Below, one piece after another: positions 1 through 6,317 of a DNA stretch of 6,416 nt. The position numbers were made by a program, and so were the translations under genes. Under the pieces are notes generated by a model, which saw only the letters and a program-made list of their open reading frames with translations, did not search any database and was not told the DNA's origin. Source of the stretch: Verrucomicrobiia bacterium (GTDB lineage Bacteria > Verrucomicrobiota > Verrucomicrobiia > Limisphaerales > UBA1319). Location of the stretch: NCBI GenBank assembly GCA_017880715.1, contig JADGRT010000186.1, positions 1-6,416 of the forward strand, read 5' to 3'. Positions within the stretch are counted from its first letter, which is position 1. Each line of letters starts with the position of its first letter.

Positions 1-159
1 ACCCTCCGGGAGCTTGGGCGGCCACACCTGCCAGGGGCTCGAGGTCAACGCGCGGAGGTGACCATTCGCGCTCCGATTTCATCCGCGCGCCACTTGGGTT
101 GCGGCTGGATCGCGCTGAAAATTTTCGCGGCTCCCACCGCATTCCAGCCGGCGGACCGC
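1..159. other. left-edge stretch with no supported gene
   Basis: I find no gene I can defend here. On the plus strand one frame is open from the edge and stops at TGA 59-61 (last residues GLEVNARR), which could be the tail of a gene outside the window. On the minus strand an ATG at 82-80 stays open to the edge (starts MKSEREWSPP), but nothing in it is recognisable. Just past the stop of the leftward SGNH gene, the minus strand contains CGGCT and AGCCG separated by 13 bases and followed by CGAAAATTTTC. That is at best a weak terminator, because the stem is only 5 base pairs and the U-run is short. Confidence 0.3.
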
Positions 160-1536
160 TTACTGCGGCTCAATCCCAATGGTGTGAGTCACCGGCACCA
201 AGGCCGCCTTGACGGCCTCCGCCAGCGGCAGGCGTTCTTTTTCCGTCCGTTCCACGGTGGCTTCCAGGTCGGCCTTGCCATCCGCCCCATGAAACTTCTG
301 CTTGATCTGGACGGTTTCAAAATCCTGCTTGGCCTTCACCGCGGCATCGACTTTGACAAAGGCTTCCGAGAAGGGATTGACGGCAAATTCCTCGGCCAGG
401 TTGACGCCTTGGGCCAATTGCTGGGCGGAGAAAATGCGGGACTCGCCTCCCCAAGTCACGCGGTAGCTTCTGGCTTTGCCGTTCTTGACCACCAGCAACA
501 ACCGGTTGAATTCCCGGTTGAATGGCACCAAAGACATGCCCGACCGGATTTGATCGTCGCGGCCGATGTCACCCGCTGCACAGAACGGATACCGATGACT
601 GGTGATCTTCAACTGGCCGGCGTCGAAACTGACGAGGTCATGCCCTGGGGACACCGTGGCCTTCTTGGCCTTGAGATCCACCGTGAACGTGCCGATGTCA
701 CCCGGCACGCCCAACCCGCGGAGAAACGCGTAAGCCATCACCAGGTGCCCCGCCCAACCCGGGTGCACGCCGTCGCCGCCGGCAATGGCGTAATTCGTCT
801 GATACCGATTCTGCGCCAGCCAGCCAGCCTGCAGCATCGGCCAAAAGACATCGGCAAACCGCACCTGTTCGGACTGGGCAATCTCGATCCCGATGCCACG
901 CAACTCGGCGAGGTTCAAATTGAGATCCTCCATCGTCGCCTTTTTGTCCTGGGACCAATTCGGATTCTTTCCCACGCAGCCAGGCGATCCTTGAACGACT
1001 CGAACGCCCGCGCTCTTGAACGCCTCCACGATGGCGGTGGATTGCTCGCGATAGAGCCGCCCAATCTCGGGTTCGTAGGCCCGGTAACGATGATCGTTCA
1101 TGCCGTAACAGGTGGTGGCGACGGTGGGCTTGAAACGCAAACAGTCATTGGTCATGCGCGCCAAAAAACCCGAGGCGGTCTCGCCGCCCCAGCCATATTG
1201 CCGCACCGATATATTCAGCTCGGGCAACGCCACCGTCAGATAGGTTTCCAGAATGCGCGAGTACATCTTCTGTTCGGTGATGGAATCGCCACAAATGGCC
1301 AGCCGGTCGCCAGGCTTCAGATAGCTGGTTCCATAAACCGGCGCTTTCTTAAGCTGGAACTTGGCAAAATAGGGATGGGCGGGTTTGGCTTCGAATGGCC
1401 GGGCCGAGACCTTGGCCGGATCGGCGGCACAACCGCAGCAAGACGATTTGGATGGGGACGAAGTCGCGCAGCCTGAAAGCAGCGCCAGCGCCAGCAGCAA
1501 GCCAACTTGCTTCACGAGTTTATCTATGATTTTCAT
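160..1536 (-). CDS. SGNH/GDSL-family hydrolase, predicted lipoprotein
   Basis: Predicted secreted, lipid-anchored esterase or acyl hydrolase of 458 residues. The ATG at 1536 gives a clean lipoprotein signal: MKIIDK, a hydrophobic run, then lipobox LLSGC with the lipidated Cys23. A longer reading from a TTG at 1572 would put 12 extra residues before the signal, so I prefer 1536. Ala follows the Cys rather than Asp, consistent with outer-membrane sorting where the usual Lol rule holds. All SGNH blocks are visible: ICGDSITE with nucleophile Ser85, GWGGE with Gly118, YGMND with Asn147, and GDGVHP with Asp255 and His258. About 180 residues follow the catalytic domain; they contain a probable beta-rich segment but no family I can name. 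A cysteine cluster (Cys33, Cys34, Cys36) lies just after the anchor. The gene is 52 bases downstream of the oxidoreductase gene on the same strand. The substrate is unknown; acetylated or otherwise esterified glycans are a guess from the neighbour. No clear Shine-Dalgarno sequence precedes the start. Confidence 0.9.
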   Translation of the reverse strand: MKIIDKLVKQVGLLLALALLSGCATSSPSKSSCCGCAADPAKVSARPFEAKPAHPYFAKFQLKKAPVYGTSYLKPGDRLAICGDSITEQKMYSRILETYLTVALPELNISVRQYGWGGETASGFLARMTNDCLRFKPTVATTCYGMNDHRYRAYEPEIGRLYREQSTAIVEAFKSAGVRVVQGSPGCVGKNPNWSQDKKATMEDLNLNLAELRGIGIEIAQSEQVRFADVFWPMLQAGWLAQNRYQTNYAIAGGDGVHPGWAGHLVMAYAFLRGLGVPGDIGTFTVDLKAKKATVSPGHDLVSFDAGQLKITSHRYPFCAAGDIGRDDQIRSGMSLVPFNREFNRLLLVVKNGKARSYRVTWGGESRIFSAQQLAQGVNLAEEFAVNPFSEAFVKVDAAVKAKQDFETVQIKQKFHGADGKADLEATVERTEKERLPLAEAVKAALVPVTHTIGIEPQ

Positions 1537-1588
1537 GCGCCATAGTGTTCGGCGTTTGCCAATATGAGTCAAGCTGGGATGACATCGA

Positions 1589-3013
1589 TCAAGCGACTTC
1601 CCAGCCTGGACGGCAGCTTTCCCTGAGGAACTTGTCCGCCTCGGGAGCGTTTGGCGATTTCATGGCTTTCGCATCCCAGTACATTTTCTTGCCCACGCGC
1701 ATGGCCACCAAACCGAGCAGGCCGATTTCCGAAAGCGCCGCGCCATACTCGAAATTGGCGCTGGCCGGCTTGCCGCCCTTGCAGGCGTCCAGCCAATCGC
1801 GGTGATGCCCCTTCGAACGCGGCAACGTCTTGGCGGGGCGTTTGTAGTCGTCCATCCGGCTGCCGGGCAGCAGGCGCGGATCGCCCGCCCAGCCGGGACA
1901 GGTGAGCATGCCCTTGTCACCCACAAACAGAATGCCGTTGCCACCGGCGCCCAACTGGTCGTCGGGCTCCAGCCCTTCCGGACGGGCGGGCATCAAACCG
2001 CCCTCATACCATGTGAATTTAACGGCCGGCATTTTGCCGCGCGGGCCGAAATGATAGGTGTAAAGGCCTCCCGGAGGAGCGATATAAGAGTCCACCCCGC
2101 CCACGCCAAAGGCCTCGATGCTTAGCGGCTCGCGCAAATCCAGCGCCCAGAGGGCAGGATCGAAGTTGTGGCAGAAAAAGTCGCCGATGGGCGCGGTGCC
2201 GAAATCCCAGAAATCGCGCCAACTGACCGGAGAATAAACCGAGCTGTAAGGGCGGGATTCACGCGGTCCCAGCCATAAATCCCAGTTCACGCCTTTGGGC
2301 ACCGGCTCCGGAGCGGGACGTCCGCCCGTGTGCTGTTTATTCCAGCGGGAAGCGCCGGTCCAGGCATGGACCTCGCGCACGTCGCCGATGACGCCGTCCC
2401 AAATCCATTCGCAAGTCTGACGAATGCCATCCCCCGAGTGCCCCTGGTTGCCCAACTGGGTGGCAACACCGGTTTCCTTGGCTACCTTGGCCACCAACCG
2501 CGCCTCGAAGACGTTATGCGTGAGCGGCTTTTCGCAGTAAACATGCTTGCCCTGGCGCATGGCCGTCAGGCACACGTAGGCGTGATTATGATCAGGCGTG
2601 GCGCACAGAATGGCGTCGATGGCCTTCTCTTTATCCAGCATCTCGCGGAAATCCTGGTAATCGGCGACTTGGTAATTCGGCGTTTTTTCGGAGAAGTGTT
2701 TCTCAATTTCCGCTTTCACCGGCAGACGGCCGGCCAGGCCCTTGAAATAATAGGCATCCAGATTGAGGCTCTCGATGGGATCCGCCACCGCGATGATCTG
2801 GGCATCGGCATGGGAGAACAGGGCGCGCACGTTCGTGCGGCCCTGGCCGCCGCAACCAATGATGGCGAGGTTGATCTTCTCGCTGGGCGCCACAAACTTA
2901 GGGCCGCCTAGAACATGACGGGGAACCAGGTTGAAAGCGGCCACCGCCGTCGCCGTGCGGCGAATGAATAGGCGCCGGCTCAGACCGGGCTTGGACATCT
3001 CATTTTTCTTCAT
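1589..3013 (-). CDS. Gfo/Idh/MocA-family oxidoreductase with Tat signal
   Basis: NAD(P)-dependent sugar or polyol dehydrogenase-type protein, 474 residues from the chosen ATG. Residues 12-19 read SRRLFIRR, a twin-arginine motif, followed by a hydrophobic stretch ending near VPRHVLGG. This predicts folded export through Tat, as in Zymomonas glucose-fructose oxidoreductase. The Rossmann fold starts at about residue 47 with GCGGQG (53-58). ATPDHNH (138-144) and CEKPL (160-164, probable catalytic Lys162) are the family signature. GDFFCHNFD (277-285) supplies the usual downstream His282 and Asp285. The C-terminal half is the substrate-binding alpha/beta domain, and overall length is normal for planctomycete and verrucomicrobial homologues. 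In-frame ATGs at 3052, 3046, 3013 and 2998 all keep the Tat motif. I chose 3013 for a short n-region, but 2998 is nearly as good, with purine-rich GAAGAAAAATGAG just before it. Substrate cannot be read from sequence. It is probably cotranscribed with the SGNH hydrolase gene downstream. Confidence 0.92.
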   Translation of the reverse strand: MKKNEMSKPGLSRRLFIRRTATAVAAFNLVPRHVLGGPKFVAPSEKINLAIIGCGGQGRTNVRALFSHADAQIIAVADPIESLNLDAYYFKGLAGRLPVKAEIEKHFSEKTPNYQVADYQDFREMLDKEKAIDAILCATPDHNHAYVCLTAMRQGKHVYCEKPLTHNVFEARLVAKVAKETGVATQLGNQGHSGDGIRQTCEWIWDGVIGDVREVHAWTGASRWNKQHTGGRPAPEPVPKGVNWDLWLGPRESRPYSSVYSPVSWRDFWDFGTAPIGDFFCHNFDPALWALDLREPLSIEAFGVGGVDSYIAPPGGLYTYHFGPRGKMPAVKFTWYEGGLMPARPEGLEPDDQLGAGGNGILFVGDKGMLTCPGWAGDPRLLPGSRMDDYKRPAKTLPRSKGHHRDWLDACKGGKPASANFEYGAALSEIGLLGLVAMRVGKKMYWDAKAMKSPNAPEADKFLRESCRPGWEVA

Positions 3014-3394
3014 AAGGATGATCGGTTTTATATTGGACGTTAGCATGCCCATGCCGGGTCCGATATTTCAAGCGCTAACCCAGTCGAGTCGGAGCGCCGG
3101 GTGCAACTCACTTTTTTCGTAGCATCCCGGCGTGAGCCGGATCATTATTCTCCAACTCCAAAAAACCGTAGGAGACGACGTCAGGAGTCTCTAACTTCGA
3201 AAAGCGGCGCAAGATTCGAGAGTTTGAGCCGACTCACGTCGGCGGCCACGTTTTGGTAGCGCAGGAGGCTTGCGCGAAACTCAGCAACCCCTTAATCTGC
3301 GTGGCGACGGCATGAACGGCATACCCATGACATCACCCGGCGACCGCACCTTGGATGCTCGACCAAGCCAGCCCGAAAACCGCGGCCCTTCGAC
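3014..3394. other. divergent intergenic region, repeat-bearing
   Basis: This 381-base gap lies between the divergently read oxidoreductase and glycosyltransferase genes, so it should contain promoters for both. I cannot place either with confidence. On the minus strand TATAAA (3032-3027) resembles a -10 box but lacks a good -35 and is only 13 bases from the ATG at 3013; it would suit the ATG at 2998 better. On the plus strand TTGCGC (3270-3275), 17 bases, then TAATCT (3293-3298) matches only half of each consensus box. The middle is filled by palindromes: an inverted repeat CGCCGGG (3095-3101) with CCCGGCG (3126-3132), the three-unit repeat listed separately, and GCGCA (3259-3263) with TGCGC (3271-3275). 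No open frame here resembles a protein. Confidence 0.6.
3118..3250. repeat. cluster of three related REP-like palindromic units
   Basis: Three units of about 29 bases share an opening CGTRG and, 7-8 bases later, a core CGTSAG. Unit 1 is on the plus strand at 3118-3146 and holds the hairpin CCGGC-GTGA-GCCGG (3127-3140). Unit 2 is on the plus strand at 3167-3195, with core CGTCAG and a looser stem GAGAC/GTCTC (3172-3176 and 3187-3191). Unit 3 is on the minus strand at 3222-3250 and holds GCCGAC-TCAC-GTCGGC (3228-3243), whose loop reads GTGA on its own strand. Units 2 and 3 face each other, like paired REP units in BIME-type elements, and match at roughly two thirds of positions. Compensated stem changes with a constant GTGA loop argue for a real family rather than chance palindromes. 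No transposase is present in the window. Genome copy number is unknown. Confidence 0.6.
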
Positions 3395-4531
3395 ATGACC
3401 CAGCCTTCCGTGATTCTTATTTCCCGCCTCTTTCCGCCGGCCACCGGCGGCCTGTCCGATCACACCGAACGGCTGGCCTCCGAACTTGGCCGGCTGATGC
3501 CCGTATCCGTTTTGACTTCGACCGGCGCTCGAACCGATGCGATGGGGGTTAAGGTGTCTGCCCGGGTCACGCAGTGGCATGATAGCGCCGCCATCCTGAA
3601 CGCGATTCAATCCCAATCGAACCATTCCCGGCTGCTCTGGCAATACGTCCCGCACATGTATGGCCGGGGCGGCGTCAACTTCGCAATTCCCCGGGCGATG
3701 GCGGCGTTGCGCCGGTTGGGACGGCGGCAGTTGGTCATCGCCCATGAGATTGCGGCGCCGCTTTCGCCCTGGCCGCACCGTTTGTTTTACGCTCTGGCAC
3801 ATCGCTGGCAATGGCGGCAAATTCTCCCCAGCGTTGACGCCATCGGCATCTCTACCGAAGCGTGGCTGCAGTCCGAGCTGGAGCGAAAACCGGAATATAG
3901 GGACAAGCTATTTCTGCTGCCCTCGCCGTCCCTCATCCCGGTGGCACGGACTCCTCCCGATCACCGCCAGCAATGGCGCCGGAAACATAACCTGCCTGCG
4001 AACAGCAAAATCCTGGCGTTTTTTGGCACCCTCGGCGCCGCCAAGCAATTCGATTGGATCGTGAAGGCCTGGCAGTCCAGCGGGAGTCCGAACCAACCGG
4101 TGATTCTGGTTGTTATCGGGGATCACCCGAGGGGGTCGCCATTCGTGAACGAAAGCCCTGGGCTTTTGCCCTTGGGTTTCGTGTCGCCCGCCGTGGTTTC
4201 CGAGGCTTTGCAGGCAACGAATGTTCTGGCTTTACCCTTTATCGACGGGGTTGCCGAACGCCGCACTTCCTTCATGGCCGGCTTGAGCCACGGCTGCGCC
4301 ATCGTCACCACGATTGGCACTAGCACCGGCGCCACGCTACGATCCGCTGATTACCTACGCTCCCATGGGGCGAACGACCGGGACGCATTTATCGGCCAAG
4401 TTCGCCAACTGCTGGATGACGAAGAGGGACAAAAGACCCTGGGCTCCAAAGCGGTGCGCGCGTATCGGCAGAGTTACGATTGGCCGGTGGTTTGCCGGCG
4501 GCTCGCTGACCGGTTGGTTTCGCCCGGCTGA
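3395..4531 (+). CDS. glycosyltransferase, GT-B fold, family 4-like
   Basis: Predicted cytoplasmic or membrane-associated glycosyltransferase that moves a sugar from a nucleotide-activated donor to a glycan or lipid acceptor; 378 residues, normal for the family. The N-terminal Rossmann half opens with LISRLFPPATGGLSDHTERL, the typical glycine-rich acceptor-side loop (GG at 18-19). The C-terminal half begins at about residue 206 with LAFFGTLGAAKQFD (207-220), followed by VIGDHPRG (240-247). PFIDGVAERRTS (281-292) and the following GLSHGCAIVTT are the donor-site signature of a family 4 subgroup that has PF.DG.S.RR in place of the classical EX7E motif. No signal peptide or membrane segment is seen. 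The ATG at 3395 is the first good start; the upstream bases show no clear Shine-Dalgarno. Neighbours are unrelated, so the acceptor (polysaccharide, lipid or protein) cannot be inferred. A terminator-like hairpin overlaps the stop codon. Confidence 0.88.
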   Translation: MTQPSVILISRLFPPATGGLSDHTERLASELGRLMPVSVLTSTGARTDAMGVKVSARVTQWHDSAAILNAIQSQSNHSRLLWQYVPHMYGRGGVNFAIPRAMAALRRLGRRQLVIAHEIAAPLSPWPHRLFYALAHRWQWRQILPSVDAIGISTEAWLQSELERKPEYRDKLFLLPSPSLIPVARTPPDHRQQWRRKHNLPANSKILAFFGTLGAAKQFDWIVKAWQSSGSPNQPVILVVIGDHPRGSPFVNESPGLLPLGFVSPAVVSEALQATNVLALPFIDGVAERRTSFMAGLSHGCAIVTTIGTSTGATLRSADYLRSHGANDRDAFIGQVRQLLDDEEGQKTLGSKAVRAYRQSYDWPVVCRRLADRLVSPG

Positions 4532-4565
4532 TTCACCGAGCCGGGTGTGCTTCTCGGATTCTTTT
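4521..4565 (+). terminator. possible intrinsic terminator of the glycosyltransferase gene
   Basis: CCCGGCT (4523-4529) pairs perfectly with AGCCGGG (4539-4545) across a 9-base loop. The stem can extend by a G-T and a C-G pair to 4521-4547. The left arm overlaps the last codons and the TGA stop. The tract after it is only moderately T-rich, ending ATTCTTTT at 4558-4565. An alternative stem CCGAG (4536-4540) with CTCGG (4553-4557) sits directly against that T-rich tract, so the two structures are mutually exclusive. Placement right at the gene end supports a terminator, but the separated U-tract keeps confidence modest. Confidence 0.4.
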
Positions 4566-4634
4566 GGAGCGCCGACATCTTGTCGGCTTTCGGGCTGCCC
4601 CATTCGGCGAGGCGGACAGGAATGTCCGCGCTCC
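4566..4634. repeat. REP-like double hairpin in inverted orientation
   Basis: Two perfect hairpins sit in a 69-base element. The left one is GCCGACA-TCT-TGTCGGC (4571-4587) and the right one is GCGGACA-GGAA-TGTCCGC (4612-4629), each with a 7-base-pair stem. GGAGCG (4566-4571) before the left hairpin and CGCTCC (4629-4634) after the right one are reverse complements, so the whole element is also an imperfect inverted repeat: each arm reads GGAGCGCSGACAT on its own strand. The G/C difference inside each stem is compensated on the other side, as expected for a conserved structure. It lies between the glycosyltransferase end and the comM promoter region and has no coding potential. It is likely a dispersed extragenic palindrome, and it could also block readthrough or stabilise the upstream mRNA 3' end. 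Confidence 0.6.
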
Positions 4635-4690
4635 GATCACTTAGGTTGCGGGTGCTGAAACAATCCGAGCGCAGCGTTAACGGTTTGGGC

Positions 4691-4719
4691 TTGTCAGGAT
4701 GGATCAACACGACTATACC
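4691..4719 (+). promoter_or_regulatory. candidate sigma-70-type promoter of the comM-like gene
   Basis: TTGTCA (4691-4696) matches 5 of 6 bases of the -35 consensus. After exactly 17 bases comes TATACC (4714-4719), matching 4 of 6 bases of the -10 consensus. Transcription would start near 4726, leaving a leader of about 20 bases before the ATG at 4746. The leader carries GGACAGGA (4734-4741), a plausible though closely spaced ribosome binding site. This is the best promoter match I found in the window, but it was judged by eye and assumes verrucomicrobial housekeeping promoters follow the usual consensus. Confidence 0.4.
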
Positions 4720-4745
4720 GAGCGTCACTATATGGACAGGACGTT

Positions 4746-6272
4746 ATGTTAGCCAAGGTTTGTTCAGCGGCCGTTAATGGCATCGAGGCCTATCCCGTCG
4801 AGGTGGAAGTGAATGCGGGGTGGGGGGATACGGTGGTGGTTATTGTGGGCCTTCCGGATACCGCGGTGAAAGAATCGCGGGACCGAGTCAGCACCGCCAT
4901 CAGCAATTCCGCCTTCAAGTTTCCCATGGGACGCACCACGATCAACCTCGCGCCCGCCGACGTTAAAAAGGAAGGCCCCAGCTTCGATCTGCCGATCGCC
5001 GTCGGGATGCTGGCCGCCAGCGAGCAGATGGAATCCGCGGTTTTGGAGGATTACGCGATGGTCGGCGAACTTGCCCTCACCGGCGGCGTGCGGCCGGTCA
5101 AAGGCGTGCTGACGATCGCCCTCCGGGTCAAGGCCACCGGAAAGACCGGTCTGCTGGTTCCGGCGGAAAATGCCCCCGAGGCCGCCGTGGTCAAAGGCCT
5201 CGAAGTCATTCCCGTCCATAACCTGCGCGAGGCCGTTGGTTTCCTGGAAGGCGCGTATGCCATCGCCCCAACGCGCGTGGACATCGACCGCCTCTTTGCC
5301 CAGGATCCCGATGGGGAATACGATTTCGCCGACGTGAAGGGCCAGGAATCGGTCAAGCGCGCCCTGGAAATTGCGGCGGCGGGGGGTCACAATGTGTTGT
5401 TAGTAGGACCTCCTGGAACCGGCAAGTCCATGTTAGCCAAACGGCTGCCGACCATTTTGCCGCCGCTGACGCTGGACGAAGCTCTCGAAACCACCAAAAT
5501 CCACAGCATTGTCGGCCTGCTATCCCCCGGGCAGGCCCTGGTCACCCACCGGCCTTTTCGTTCGCCGCATCATACCGTCAGCGATGCGGGCCTGCTCGGC
5601 GGCAACATCAATCCCACACCCGGCGAAATTTCCCTCGCTCATAATGGCATCCTGTTTTTGGATGAATTGCCGGAGTTCAAACGCAACGTATTGGAAACGC
5701 TGCGGCAACCTCTGGAGGATGGCCATGTCACCATTTCCCGCGCCGCCGGTTCGATGACCTTTCCCGCGCAGTTCATGCTCGTGGCCGCCATGAATCCCAC
5801 ACCCGATGGCAAAATGGCGCACGAATCGCGCAGCTCGCCGCGCGAAATCCAGCGCTACCTGGGCCGCATCTCCGGCCCGCTGCTGGACCGCATCGACATC
5901 CACATCGAAGTTCCGGCCGTGCCCTTCCGCGACATGACCGGCGAACGGACGGGCGAATCCTCGGCGCAGATTCGCGGGCGTGTCCTGCTGGCGCGCCAAC
6001 GCCAGCAGGCCCGGTTTGCCGCCAAGCCCCGCATCACCTGCAACGCCCGCATGGGCAGCCGCGAGTTGAAGGCCTACTGCCAACTGACGGCCGAGACCCT
6101 GGAACTGCTGAAAATGGCCATGAGCGAAAAGAAGCTGAGCGCCCGGGCCTTCGACCGGATTCTAAAAGTGTCGCGCACCATCGCCGATTTGGCCGGATCG
6201 GAAACGATCACCAGCGAACATGTCATGGAAGCCATTCAGTTCCGCGCGCTCGATCAGCAGATCTGGACCTGA
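4746..6272 (+). CDS. comM: YifB/ComM-family Mg-chelatase-like AAA+ ATPase
   Basis: Cytoplasmic AAA+ protein of 508 residues, the normal length for YifB/ComM. In Vibrio cholerae ComM is a branch-migration helicase that helps integrate transforming single-stranded DNA; a recombination role here is inferred from homology. Residues about 1-170 are the Lon-like ChlI domain (IVGLPDTAVKESRDRV at 33-48, KKEGPSFDLPIAVG at 74-87). The AAA+ core starts near 192: DVKGQ (196-200), Walker A GPPGTGKS (221-228), RSPHHT (272-277), Walker B ILFLDELPEF (302-311), sensor-1 region AAMNPTP, and RISGPLLDRIDIHIEVP (374-390). The C-terminal Mg-chelatase domain holds LSARAFDRILKVSRTIADL (464-482), including the probable sensor-2 arginine. 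Start at 4746: AGGA at 4738-4741 and the ChlI domain beginning at once support it. Oddity: the loop after sensor 1, often carrying CPC and CxC cysteines, reads T352, D354, S361 and S363. The gene follows its own candidate promoter and is isolated from competence genes in this window. Confidence 0.95.
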   Translation: MLAKVCSAAVNGIEAYPVEVEVNAGWGDTVVVIVGLPDTAVKESRDRVSTAISNSAFKFPMGRTTINLAPADVKKEGPSFDLPIAVGMLAASEQMESAVLEDYAMVGELALTGGVRPVKGVLTIALRVKATGKTGLLVPAENAPEAAVVKGLEVIPVHNLREAVGFLEGAYAIAPTRVDIDRLFAQDPDGEYDFADVKGQESVKRALEIAAAGGHNVLLVGPPGTGKSMLAKRLPTILPPLTLDEALETTKIHSIVGLLSPGQALVTHRPFRSPHHTVSDAGLLGGNINPTPGEISLAHNGILFLDELPEFKRNVLETLRQPLEDGHVTISRAAGSMTFPAQFMLVAAMNPTPDGKMAHESRSSPREIQRYLGRISGPLLDRIDIHIEVPAVPFRDMTGERTGESSAQIRGRVLLARQRQQARFAAKPRITCNARMGSRELKAYCQLTAETLELLKMAMSEKKLSARAFDRILKVSRTIADLAGSETITSEHVMEAIQFRALDQQIWT

Positions 6273-6317
6273 ACATTCTTGAAAGATTCCCAGAAAGTCT
6301 CACGATTTACTATTGTC

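Noticed and set aside
67..77. CGCGCTCCGAT shared with 4627-4637, as a possible third copy of the double-hairpin repeat
   Set aside because: Similarity stops after 11 bases and no hairpin follows at 67-77; a shared 11-mer is expected by chance in a GC-rich window of this size.
58..1476. 472-codon plus-strand open frame
   Set aside because: It lies opposite the SGNH lipoprotein gene. Its translation has no recognisable domain, while the minus strand shows a lipobox and all four SGNH blocks. Long antisense frames are expected opposite GC-rich genes.
2330..2911. 193-codon plus-strand frame inside the oxidoreductase gene
   Set aside because: Antisense shadow of the Rossmann-fold region, which carries clear GCGGQG and CEKPL motifs on the minus strand.
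3066..3071. TTGAAA on the minus strand as a -35 box for TATAAA at 3032-3027
   Set aside because: The gap is 33 bases, far beyond the 16-18 needed for a sigma-70 promoter.
3270..3298. TTGCGC, 17 bases, TAATCT as a glycosyltransferase promoter
   Set aside because: Spacing is right but each box matches only 3 of 6 consensus bases, and nearly 100 bases of leader would follow; too weak to list.
3281..3820. 179-codon minus-strand frame across the glycosyltransferase start
   Set aside because: It is low-complexity and Arg/Pro/Gly-rich with no motif, and it covers the well-supported N-terminal domain of the glycosyltransferase in antisense.
4547..4777. 76-codon plus-strand frame across the repeat and into comM
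   Set aside because: It is made mostly of the double-hairpin repeat and overlaps the comM start in another frame; no protein-like features.
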